In this document: one piece after another, positions 49,066 to 61,600 of the stretch
How the letters are laid out: each line of letters starts with the position of its first letter
Position numbering within the stretch: the stretch's first letter is position 1
Assembly: GCF_036785885.1 (NCBI RefSeq)
Contig: NC_092323.1
Span: forward strand, 15,074,501-15,138,500
DNA from: Coffea arabica
Lineage: Eukaryota; Streptophyta; Magnoliopsida; Gentianales; Rubiaceae
Direction of reading: 5' to 3'
DNA: 64,000 nt
Made by a program: the position numbers and the translations under genes
The notes under the pieces: model-generated
What the model was told of the DNA's origin: nothing
The model's input: the letters and a program-made list of their open reading frames with translations, nothing else
The model's database searches: none

Positions 49066-49482
49066 ATGCGTGATTCTGCAGGAGAAATATTCCTTTTTGG
49101 CATTCCAATTCTGCTGAAATCCGTACCAATGGCATGCAAAGATGATGAAGAAGCCCAAGAGGGATTCAAGAAAGACTCAGACATGGCTGCAGCAGAAGCA
49201 GAAGTAGCAGAACAACTCATGCAGTTAAGTGGAGATGAAGAAGATAGACAGAGTATAGCGACCACCTTTGAGAAGAAGAAAAGAAAGGACAAGGATCAAG
49301 ATGATGATCAAGGCATTAGTGGTGCTGAGAGCAACTGTCGATTAATCGAATCTAAGAAGATTAGAAAAGATGATCCTCATAACAAGGGCTCTAACGCAAA
49401 GAAGAGGAAATCCAAGTATCGGTCGATCGATGATATTTATATGGTGACGAAGCCAATGAATGATTCTGTGCAAAGAAGTTGA
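49066..49482 (+). CDS. Small charged, nuclear-type protein of unknown function
   Basis: A single open frame encodes 138 aa. I do not recognise the family with certainty. The middle is acidic and Ala/Glu-rich (DMAAAEAEVAEQLMQLSGDEED), likely helical. Two basic clusters follow (EKKKRKDKD and NAKKRKSKY), good nuclear localisation candidates. The C-terminus has KYRSIDDIYMVTKP, a 'YRSI-x-x-IY-x-x-TKP' motif that I recall, without proof, from other small plant proteins. The first 21 residues are hydrophobic and unlike the rest, so the true start may be Met22 (49129, MACKDDEEAQ). TTCTGCAG just before 49081 could also be an intron acceptor, with the real first exon further upstream. A TATA-rich tract in front supports a start here. 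Confidence is for a real gene, not a function. Confidence 0.6.
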   Translation: MRDSAGEIFLFGIPILLKSVPMACKDDEEAQEGFKKDSDMAAAEAEVAEQLMQLSGDEEDRQSIATTFEKKKRKDKDQDDDQGISGAESNCRLIESKKIRKDDPHNKGSNAKKRKSKYRSIDDIYMVTKPMNDSVQRS

Positions 49483-52290
49483 AACCTTGAAGAAGCTCTA
49501 AAAACTTTTGGTCAGGAATGTAGAGTAGTTTTCTTTTCTTTTTTCTTCCTTTATTTATTTTTGTGGGAGAGTTTTTAGAAGGAATTAACCCTTTTGCCTG
49601 AATATTAACTTCTCATTTTCTGATCAGATTAATACTTTGCTTTTTAATCTACTGATGCATGATTGAAAAATTCCATATTTCTGTCAGTGGTTTTTTTGTG
49701 TACGGTTTTTCCTTTTTCATCTTTTTGTTCCTTTAATCAGTAGATGATATCCTGATTAAACTAGCCTGTGAGACTTAACTGGTCTTTATGACCCCATGGG
49801 AGGAATGTTGAGGTTCAAAAGATAAATGCTTGTTTTGTGGTTGCTTCCACTCAGAAGCAATGAAAATTAAAAAGTATCTGCATGACTGCAGGGTCATCAG
49901 CAAGAAAATGGGGAAAAAGCCCTTCAAAAGCTTGTCCAACCAAACATTGTATTAGTAAATTGTGATTTCAGGAAAGCATAAAGACAAATTAGATCCTGGC
50001 TAGTGAAGGGTGGAACTGTAAGTAAAAAATTCCACCCAAAGCCCATTCAATTCAGAAGCACTAGCATTAGAACAAAAAATTATCCTTTTAATATGGCCAG
50101 AAAAAAGAAATAGGGAAAGACTAACAACCTACAAACTTGCATCGTTAATCAAGAAGACAGGAGTTTTTGACTTCAGTTTGTATTGAAATTTTTTCCGCTT
50201 CTTTCATGTTATTTTTGTAGCTTGCGTGACCGAATTATATGCTCTTGAATGCAATAAGAAGCAAATCTGTTCCGCTATTACTTTTAATGGTGTCCTTAAG
50301 ATCTTTGCTTAGGTGTTAAGGCAGAATGATTGATACTATAACTCACCAAAACCATTCCATGGTGTGAATTCAATGAACTTGACTGTCAAATTTGTCATCC
50401 CAGACTATTTCTTGATTCAAAAGCAAGTAGGCCTCATGAGGTGCAAATATGGTGTGTTTACAGTTTTCATGGATGAAGTCTTGAACTAGTGGCCAAAAAA
50501 CCAAAATTAACATTTCGATAGTACAAGGGTTTTCAATTCAAAGTCTTACTGGTACTTGACTTGTAATTGTAGTTCACACTACTATCTGAGGTGGTTGTCT
50601 AACAATTCTTTTAGTATTTGTTCAATTATTTTTGACCTTTTCGTTCATTCATCTGATTTTGTAGCCAAATAAAAAAGTTTCTGTATTGTGCTTATGTTCT
50701 TAATTTCACCCATTAGAATTTGCTAGGACTCGGGTTGGAGTGTTGGATACTATTGCCTTCTTTGCTTGGCTATTATACTTCTGTTATGTGGTGTTGTCTT
50801 GTTTGCCAGACTATTGTACTTTTGTTATGTATTTGTTAGACTAGCCTTTCGTGAATGTACAAAATTAGAATCAAGTTTGTGATATATATATATATTTATA
50901 TATATATATACATATATATATATAAGAAAGGTTTGAAAGTTGAATCAGGAACATCAAGTCACTAACCTTACATCCCTACCAGTTAAGTTGGGTCTTGAAA
51001 TTGATATATTGATATTTAAAAAGCCCAAAAACACACACACACACACACTCTTTAGATTGAATCTGTGATTGATTACTGTTCATATACGTGTAGGTAGTTA
51101 TTCTAAAAATTTAGGCTATACAACTAGTTGTGTATTCTAAGACTCCCAAGTAGCTAATCATTTTGTATAAATACGGAAAATATATTTGTCTCTTGTACAA
51201 TTATTCTGAAGATAGCATACACACCACCTTAGTTTTCTTCTAGTAACGGGAACATTATTTTTAGGAGTCCATCTACAAAAAAAAAAAAAAAAACCACTAG
51301 TGAAAATCACGATATTTTTAAGTGATAGAAACAAACATAAGAATCCTTAAAATCAATATCTTTTTCATGAATTTTCCTTTTGCCAGAAGGGGATCTGAAA
51401 TTTATTGGCTTATGCAAGCAATCTAATCTACCTTTGTCTCTTTTCCAGGAAGCTAATAATTGCATGATTATGTACGAAAAACTTTCCTAATTAAGTATGT
51501 AAAATCTGAAGGAGAAATATTGTTCCCTTGAGAAAAAAAGCATTTAGGTGCATTCTACTTACAAAACTAGTGAGGTGGATATTTAGTCACATCTCCTAAA
51601 TCCTAACACCATATATTACTTATCAATTTCAGACATATCCAATTGTTGTGATTCAATTTTAACATCTTGATTTATGGACAGCTAGGATAACACAAGCCAA
51701 AAATCAATAAATGTGTGTGCAAGAAATGCATCATGTATTAGTGTCTCTCTCTTTTAAAACATCCAATTTTTCAATGCGACCTTTTTTGTTTCTTTTTTTA
51801 ACCTTCTTGATTCTACCAGATTGAATTTATCAAAAGAAAAAGTTATCCTGCAGCCTGATCTGGAGCAGCTGCCTCTCCTCATAGGCCTCAAATCTTTATT
51901 TATGCTGCATTTTTGTGTTGAAAGCTTTAATGTGATATCTGATGCTCAAATTTTAGCTCTGCTTATGCAGGAGGCATTCTATCTAAGCAACGCAGACTTC
52001 AGCTAGGGAATCATGACAAAATTCTCCTGTTAAGCAAGACATCTGCAGCTAAGGAATCATGCAAAAATAACCTCAAAGTGACATCTTTCCATTGTAATCT
52101 AGCCTGGGATTACTCCTTACCACAAGTTTACTGGAGTACTGGAGAATGATTCATTTGTCAAATTGAGAACACAAATTAGGAGGATCGTAGAGACAACAAC
52201 AAATGCCTGTGCTTTTCCACCAGAAGTGTTGTAACAAAGTCCATTAACAGAAAGCACTTTTGCAGAGTATAACATTTCAGACACTGATAT
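49483..52290. other. Intergenic DNA between the 49-kb gene and CESA
   Basis: No further gene is seen. It contains (TA)n microsatellites at about 50882-50926, an (AC)n tract at about 51030-51048 and an A-run near 51280. The first few hundred bases may be 3' untranslated sequence of the 49-kb gene. Weak open frames at 51.8 and 52.4 kb lack support. Confidence 0.45.
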
Positions 52291-52602
52291 AAGGACCCCT
52301 TCAATATGGGGTAACTTTGTGACACTATATGCACTGACAAACCTTACACAAGGACACCGAAAAACCTCGTACAGGTATTCAACAAAAGAATGAATGGAAC
52401 CATTCTAGAACAAATAATTGGTCAGCTGACAATGCTTCGTATCTACACCTCCGAACTATACTCGAATCTTATTCCGTCTACCCGTGCTATATCTCATCAT
52501 GCAAAACCATTCCAGCATTACCTGTGTGCCTGGCTGCACAAGCAAATTCCCAACAGCATTCTTGTTTCATGCACGTTAGGCAAAGCTGTGTCTCGAGATG
52601 TC
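52291..52602 (-). other. Probable 3' untranslated region of CESA
   Basis: This follows the CESA stop codon on the minus strand and is of balanced composition without open frames that resemble proteins. The polyadenylation site was not fixed. Confidence 0.4.
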
Positions 52603-55600
52603 TCAATCGTCACAGTTCAATCCACAGATCTCTAGTACAGGGCCATCCCTTGAAACAAATGGGTTAACTCGAACCCACAAAAGGGTTATTATTGAAGCCA
52701 GAAGAATAGACCAGACGATGATAATTGTTGGAGTGCGTTCTTGCTTCCCGATCAATCCTTTGAGGAATGGATAAAGGTGAAGGATGACCCAGAAGGCAAA
52801 AAATAGCCGACCAAATAATGGACCCCAAGAATCATAACCGTTGTTGATGGCATCCGCTATCCCAACTATAACTCCAACAATGTTTACAATCAACAAAGTT
52901 GTTGGAGGAATTAGCAGTGACGTCCACTTGAAGATGTAAAGCTCCGAGAATTCTCCATCATCTCCTCCCTTGGAGGTGACGGTGAAATTTGTATCAATAC
53001 CACCCAGGACCTTGAGTAATCCTTGGAAGAGAGCAAAAAGGTGAGAGGAAACACCTCCAATAACCCAGAATTGTTCATTTCTCCACCAATCATCTATTCC
53101 TACACCACCCCATTGCATTTCAAGGATACCAGTGACAGCGATGGTGATGAAGAGGGCCATGAATACAACACTTGCATAGTTGCTAATCTGTGTACAGAAG
53201 ACAGGTTATAGCCAAAAGTCACACACATATCAAATTAGCAGTTGAAATTCTCAAGGCACCAGGAAATTTCACATGAAAACATACCTCAGGGACAATAAAT
53301 TTTCCAGTGAGAAGGCAGATGGCAGGCAGCATACAATACACAAGCAAAGGAATGGAAGTCCAAGGATATACAACAGAGTTTATGTATGAAAGTCGTTGAA
53401 GCCACTTCAGTCCACCTCCATAGCCATACCAAATTGGACAGTGTCTGCTCATGAAAATCTCAACAGATCCGAGGGCCCACCTAAGAACTTGGTGAAGACG
53501 ATCTGAGAGATTAATTGGAGCAGACCCCTTAAATGCAGGCCGCTTGGGTATACAATACACAGACCGCCAACCATGACAGTGCATCTTGAATCCTGTCAAG
53601 ATATCTTCTGTGACCGAACCATATATCCAGCCAACCTGAATCAGCAAATGCAAATTGTTTCATCAATTAAGAGAACAACAGGAACAAAAGAGAATACTTA
53701 GTAATTCTAGGCATTCTCCGCGAATATTTCAATTATCAGAATTATAGGATGTTTGTAGGGTAGTTTACCTCCTTTCCCCATTCTGTCTTATCTTCATAAC
53801 CACAGCTGATAACATGAATAGCTTCGTTCAATAAGGATGCAGAACTAGCGTCCTTAGGAATTCCACCATTCTCCAACAGTGTTGAGGCTACAAAAACCGG
53901 AGATTGACCAAACTTCTTTTCAAGTTTCACTTGGGAAAGCTGAGATGCATTTTCAGGGTTTATTTCTGCATTGGAAAATGAATTTACTGTCAGTGGGGGG
54001 TACATACATGCTTAGATTTCTTTTCAGGACAATAAAATCCCAACATCCATCAGAACTTGTAGTTAATTTAGACAAGTTTGCAAAAAATGAAGAGAATTTT
54101 GAAAGTGGTTTTTCTTACAAATTTCATAAAGATTTGAAGAAAGCTCATTGACATGTCAGTCATAAAGTCAGAAAATACAGGACTCAATTTTATATGTTTC
54201 AAGAAAACTTTTTGCAAAATTATGAATTCCTGTTTATTGATTTTCATGAAAAACTGGAAAGCATCAATCTTCTTGTTTCCATAACAAGGACGCAATGTCA
54301 GCACAGCAGACAAACAAGGTCATACTTTTCTTCAAAAGAAGACTTACTTTTAATTCCTTCTTCAATTGTTTCAAGAGCATGTATTTGCTTAGAGGCTTCC
54401 TTTTGCTTCAGTTTCTTCTTATTTTCTTTCTTTCCTTTTCCTTTCTTGTTCTTGCTTGAACAGCAACATGAACAGCACCACTTGGGCAAACAATTGCAGG
54501 TTTTGCTGGGAGGCTTCTTACTGACAGGAGCATCAAAACCATAAAGTGCTTGCCTTCTGAAAACACAACCAGTTCCTACATATATTGGTCCCTGCAATCC
54601 ATCTAATCCCTTCATGTTGATCTGTAAGAAACAGAAAAGTCAGACTCGCCAAGGAGCAAATGATGTAATACAATAGCCTCAAATAGGAAAGGGCACATAC
54701 ATCAAAGAAAACGACGTTCCGATTTGAGTATCTGTCATGACGGTCAATCCCATCAAATCTTTGTGGAAACTGCACATAGCAAACTTTCTTCCCTGAAGTG
54801 GGGTCCATCATGAAACACATGGCTTCCCTGAGAGCCTTGCTATTATTGATGTAGTGATCACAGTCAACATTGAGAAGATAAGGAGCATTCGAGATGACTG
54901 CTGAAACCCGCACCTGAAGGTATTATATTTACAGAATGCTTAATACTCTGAATGGAGTGTAAAAATTCCTTTCCTTGCTTCACAATAACTATTAAGTTGG
55001 ACACTACGTCTTACCAAAGCATTCATTGCTCCTGCTTTTTTGTGGTGATCAAACCCAGGCCTTTTTTCACGAGAAACATAGACCAGGCGCGGTAACTGAT
55101 TTCCTTCAATATCACGAACACCATCATTCCCAAGGAATACCTACATAAAGCAAACGAGAAAACCATAAATGCCAAAGAACTGATCTTGATTAGAATTTTT
55201 TTTTGGGGTAAAACTGATTTTAATTAGATGCATCATGCAAATCTAAAAGCTAGATTGACATGCAATAATCTAATCTTTAACACTAGAAAATGCCCTTGCT
55301 TCCTCAAAATAGAACAAAAGGTGGATTTGCCAGATAGAAGATGGAAATGACGCATGATATGGATGACAAAATAGTCTGTTTAACCAACCTACACTCTTAT
55401 TATATTGTAATCAATGCAAGCATCAGTCTCCAAGAGATGAATGTTCTCTCTTGATGTATTCTCCAAGCATTGGAAGCATTAAAAGTTACACTTACGGATT
55501 TCTTCTTTTTTTTCCCCTTGGCAGTAAACCAAATCCTCAAGATTCGTACTTATAAAAAGTCCAACCCAAATTCTCAAATTCCACATTTTGCTTGAACCCT

Positions 55601-58600
55601 AATCTTACGTCTCAGTTTTACAACCCCAAGCAACAAACCCCAAGCTTTCTTGATGGGGGCTATTTACTAAAGGCTTTGAATGAAACAATAGTGACTTTGA
55701 TTCCTAAAGTAGAAGCCCCCATAAATCTGTCTCAGTATAGGCCTATATCTTTATGTAATGTCATTTATAGAATCATCGCAAAGGTGTTGGCAAACAGGCT
55801 AAAAAGAGTCATCCCAAAGTGTATTAGCTCTGCTCAATCTGCTTTTGTTCCTGGTAGACACATTCTTGATAATGTTATTTTAGCACAGGAGCTACTGCAT
55901 TTTATGAAAAATAAGAGAACAGGCAGAAATGGTTTTATGACCCTAAAACTGGATTTATCAAAGGCCTATGATCGAGTAGAGTGGCAGTTTTTGGGTAGGA
56001 TGATGATGAAGATGGGGTTCTGTCCCACATGGATAAAATGGATCCTTAACTGTGTCACCACAGCAGCTTACTCTTTTAATGTCAATGGCCAGAAGGTGGG
56101 ATATGTTAAACCATCCAGGGGCATTAGACAAGGGGATCCCCTTTCACCATACTTGTTCCTTATCTGTGCCGAGGGCCTGTCAAACTTGATGAAGCAAAAA
56201 ATCCAAAGCAAAAATCTAACAGGAGTCAAAGTGGGGAGAAATTGTCCTCAACTGTCTCATTTATTGTTTGCTGATGACTCACTCTTCTGTTGTAAAGCTA
56301 GCATACAGGAAGCTCAACACATGAAAGAGATGTTTGCTGCGTACGAAAGAGCTTCAGGCCAAGCCATCAACTATGAGAAGTCTGCAATCTTCTTTAGTGC
56401 TAACACAAACAAAGATCTGAGGAAGGATATATGTGCTGAGATGGGATATATGAAGGAGGCTACAAGTGGTAAATACTTGGGATTACCTATGCTGATAGGT
56501 AGATCAAAGCAACAAGTTTTTGGATATATCAAGCAGAAGGTGCAAGAAAAGTTACAAGGATGGAAAAGAAATCTGTTAAGTCATGCAGGGAAGGAGGTTC
56601 TGATCAAGTCGGTGGCCATGGCACTTCCCACCTATACCATGTCATGTTTCAAGCTTCCAAAAATGCTGTGTAAGGATATAAGCAAGATGATAGCTACGTT
56701 CTGGTGGGGAGGTGGAGAGCATAACAGGAAAATGCATTGGATTAGCTGGAACAAGATGTCGCAGGTAAAGGGTAGGGGAGGACTGGGTTTTAGAGATCTG
56801 GAAAGGTTCAATGAAGCTCTCCTAGCCAAGCAACTGTGGAGAATGCTAAATAACCCAGAATTGCTTGTGAGCAAGGTCATGAAGGCAAAGTATCTAGCAC
56901 AACCACAGGATTGGGATAGAGAAACTCCTAAAGCAGCTTCTTGGATATGGAAAAGCATCTTTGGAACAAGGTTCTTGGTAACAAGAGGGACAGGGAAGAG
57001 GGTGGGAAATGGGCAAACAGTGGACATTTGGAAGGATAATTGGATACACGGGACTGAGGAAGGAAGGATTAAAACGCAAAGAGATCCAAAATGCACATTA
57101 GAGAAAGTAGAGGAACTGATAGCAGATGGGGAGTGGAATCAGGAGGTGCTGAATCGTTGGTTTATAGCAGAGGATGTCCAAAGGATAAAGGCTATTCCAA
57201 TCAGTATAACAGGCTGCCAGGATAGATTGTATTGGCGATACACTAAATCAGGTGTATTTACAGTAAAATCTGCCTATGATGCGACAATGGAAACAAGACA
57301 GTACCAACAAATGGAAAGGCTGAGGAGGGATAGTGGAAGCACGAGCTATGATCAACAAAACTCAAGAATCTGGAAAAGTGTGTGGACACTAAATCTGAAA
57401 CACAAACTGAAGCACTTTATATGGAGGTGCCTACACCACAGTCTGCCAGTGAATGAACAAATACAGAAGAGAACTGGTAAAGGAAGTCCAATGTGTTGCA
57501 GCTGTGGGGAAGGGGTGGAAACACTAGAACATATGTTGTTCTTCTGTGACATTGCGGAAACCACATGGAAACTAGCACCTCTGCAGTGGGATGGATTGAG
57601 GGAGATGCGAGGAAATTTTGTCAAATGGTGGGAAGGAATGTTAGGAGCAAGAAAAAGAGAACAAGGACAAGAACACATAGCATTAACTGTAAATATTCTT
57701 TGGCAAATATGGAAGGCAAGAAATAGGAAAGCCTTTGAGGAACAAGAAGCAGACCCAAGGAAGGCAGTGCAGAAAGCTATAGTAGAATGGGATGAATATA
57801 TAGAGGCCCAAAAAGATATAGCGGGAGAGTTCATTCAACAAACAACAAACTCTTGCAAAGGAGAAAAATGGAGACCACCACCACATAACTCCATAAGGAT
57901 AAATTCTGATGCTGCATTCTCACAGAACTTGGAAAGAACAGGAATAGGAGTTGTGGCAAGAAACGCGAGAGGAGAGCTACTGAAGGCATGGGCAAGATCG
58001 GAACTCAAAAATAGCGAGCCACAAGTGGAGGAAGCTACAGCAATCAGGATGGGAATGCAAATGGCCTGGGAGGCAAACTGGAGGACAGTGGAATTCCAAT
58101 CGGACTGCAAAGAAGTGGTGGACATGATCAACAAGGAAGAAAAGCAGCAGTCCAGAGCAGCTATCATCCTTGAGGACATTGCAAATATGAGGTGTTTGTT
58201 TGAACAATGTACTTTCTCCTTTGTGCATAGAACGGGGAACGTTTGTGCACATAGCTTAGCGAAGTATGCAATTAAGCTTACAAAACCTGTTAAATGGGAA
58301 GTGTATTTTCCCATGTGGCTCTATGAAAGAGCACAAAATGAATACCAAGGAAGTAAGTCTGATGTATCAAACTCTTGTAGTATCAAGTTATGAAATGAAA
58401 TGCAATTATGCTGTTTGACAAAAAAAAAAAAAAAAGAGCAAGTCTGAACCAGCTTTTGTTGATAATAGAAGTGTGGACAAAAATTTAACGAAAAACCCAC
58501 CTGGATCATACCAGGATGGTCTCGAACATTGTTACCAGGCCAGGGGGTACCATCCTGCATTGTCCACCCTTCCTCTGGAACCTTTTGGGCTGTAGCAACC

Positions 58601-61600
58601 AAACCATTTATTCGAACTTTAAATTCTTCGTATTCTCTCTGTACCCAGGAAAATGAAAGAGTTACTATGGTCAAAAAAAGAACCACTTTTCCCATGTTTA
58701 TCAGAAAATTTTGAACAAAACTACCCGCACAGCTGATTCTCTACAGAGAATACATGGGTCATCAATGAATACAAATATTTAAGTCATGATAGTAATCATA
58801 TATAGTATAAATTGCAAACCTTCATTTCTCGCCTCTCCCTCACAAATGCTGGATGAACTTTGTTTTTCAGATAGTCAATCTTCTGAGAAAAATACCATTC
58901 TGGAGCCCGTGGCTCAATATTAAACTTCTTGCAGAAGGGAACCCATTTTCTGGCAAATTCAGAGGTTTCAGAAAGTGCTTCAAAAGTAAGCATCGCAGCA
59001 CCATCGTCTGAGACATAACATGCAACTTTTTCAATTGGATAATCCACTGCCAGTATAGATAGAACAGTGTTTGCAGTGATCAGTGGAGGTTCTTTCATGG
59101 GATCCACAGTACTGACAAAGATGTCAAGATCTGCTAGCTCAGATGGCTTTCCCTCTTTCTCATACCTGCACAGTTACAATTAGAGATTCAAAAAGCAGAA
59201 TACTTCAAAAGAGATTACCAAAAACGAACAAGAGTGTCCAAGAGCACATTGTAAAAGAATTTGTGGCACAAAAGCAGTTTAAATTCAGCAGCTATCAAGG
59301 TTGTTTTGCAGGACAAGATCCAAATGTCACCACTACGGAGAAGTAAAAAAATCACAAAATTTTGGTCCATGTACCTGAGAGATAACCGATCAAGGTATGT
59401 TTCTCGCTCTATGGGGTACCATTTCGGAAACTGATCAAGAATCCATGATAAAGCAAACCATATTTCACAGATAACTGATGTCATCCACAAGCCATATGCA
59501 TCATGAACTGGATGGAGGATTCTGTAATGGAAAAATAAGCCCAGAACAGTAAGGCGGAGTATAATTATTAATCTATACGGACTTATTTTGCTTGAAGCCA
59601 CCGATAATTTCCTTGACAGTGGTTGCCTCCCTTCATCCATCCTGATTGAATGCATAAAAGAGAAATTGGCAATTAATATGAGAATCATGGGCAGCATTAC
59701 AGGAAACATCTTTCCATCAGAAAGCAATAAACTAGAGTTTAATAGCAGAGTAATTTACCAAAGCAGCAGACATTCTAAGCAAGAGACTATGGCCATGGAA
59801 TGCAAATTTAGAGAAAAACATAAAAAATTATGCTATTTCACCCACATAATGCAGCAAACAAGAAAGCTTTCCCTATTTTCAGAGAAGATAAAGTCAACAA
59901 CAAAGGGATATTCCATAAATTAACTGTGTCATAACTTCATTTTGTATGCTCTAAGTCACAGCAACTGAACAAGGACTTCAGGGACTATGCACCCCAGTTT
60001 TTGTAACTACTTGGCTTGCCTGGTAAGGGATAAACGATAGACTACCTTGGAAAATTGTTACCATTCAACTTGGCACTCGGAACTCACAGTTTTCCAAAAA
60101 TGGTTAGGAACATTTACGGAAACATAAATGCCTAATTTGGGTTATGCCAAAAATCAACAACAGACATGGAAACATATTTCTAACATTTAACCGCAATCTG
60201 TACGTGCATATCTTCTAGTGCATGCCAACATAAATAGCAACTTTCAATTTTGGCAATTGACATGTTTGAGAGTGCTCTCTGTACAATATTATCAGAGCTC
60301 TATCTACAGAATACAGGCTAGTTTCATGTCCTACAGAAAGCTATTTTGCCACCACATTTTGTTACAAGAGCAAAAGTGCCTAATCATGCTGTCTAATGTT
60401 TTCCAGGACAGTTTGCAAGTCTACAATCTCATGTAAGTAAAGTAACTTTTTACCACAAAAGTATGCTTTATATGTATTTCTATATTCTTGTTCAGTGGTA
60501 TTCAAAGCTTTAGATAAAGAAGACAAGGTGCAAATGATGCATGACACATGTTTAAAGCATGAGGGCTCCTGTGCATCATTAGTCAAAATTGGGATAACCA
60601 ATAACTTATGGTAGATAGCTTAAGGGACTTGGCAGATTGTGCAATCTAGCAAGTCAAGCCAGACCTTTTTCTTGCTTACAAGAATAAAATTGCCTTGAGG
60701 AAAAAATTAATCCCAGAAGGACAACTAGCCTCTGTTACTTAAATGATTAGTTTCTTTACAGAATGTCAAACATCTTGAATCATGTGATAGTCCATCCTCC
60801 TTGAAGACATCATCTAGCTAGAAAAGATTATGTTTCCTACAGGTAGTCTTTTGATGATGAAATCTTGCAAATTGAACGCGTTCTGATGATGTGATCTTGC
60901 AAATTGAACATGTTGTCAAAACAGTGAATTTCGGAATGTGTTTTCCTCAGAGAAAGACCACAAAGAGAAAGAACTAAGTTTAGACATTTTACTTCAGTAA
61001 CTTACATTGGCAAATCAGGATCATCAAATTCACCACCATCAAAATTGCGAGAGTTATTTTCTCCTTCATGCTTGACCATTTGGAGTTTATCATTTTGCCT
61101 TTTCTTCCAATCCTCCATCCGATCCTTCCATGCAACACTTCCATATCCATATAGTGCAATGTCTTTCTCGGGAACCATTGGCCTTCGTTGCACTGTGACA
61201 TAAAGAACACATCTTCTTCAGCCTTGGATACAGAATTTTGGGCATGCTAGGTTAACTTAGATGCTGAGCAAAACAACTTACAAGATGCTGATGGATCAGG
61301 AAAAGCGGGTGAATGTGAACCAGCTGCATGGCCAGCAAATGGGGGTACAACAAGGGCATGATGATCTGAAGAAATTTCAGCATCCTAAAACAAGAAAGAA
61401 TAATTAAAATATAATCTTACGCTTTGCTAGGTCAAATCTAGAATCCAAGCACTTACATACTCTAACAATACAAGGCCAATATAAATTAGGTTCACTAACA
61501 GCTTACCTCTTCGCCATAGGTCAATAGAGGAATATCAAGACCATGGGATGAATTGTGTCCTGCGATGCCACCTCCAGATGAACTTGCCTCAACACCACGG

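Noticed and set aside
56632-58314. Several minus-strand frames of 60-160 codons
   Set aside because: They are shadows opposite the LINE ORF2, which has clear reverse transcriptase and RNase H motifs on the plus strand.
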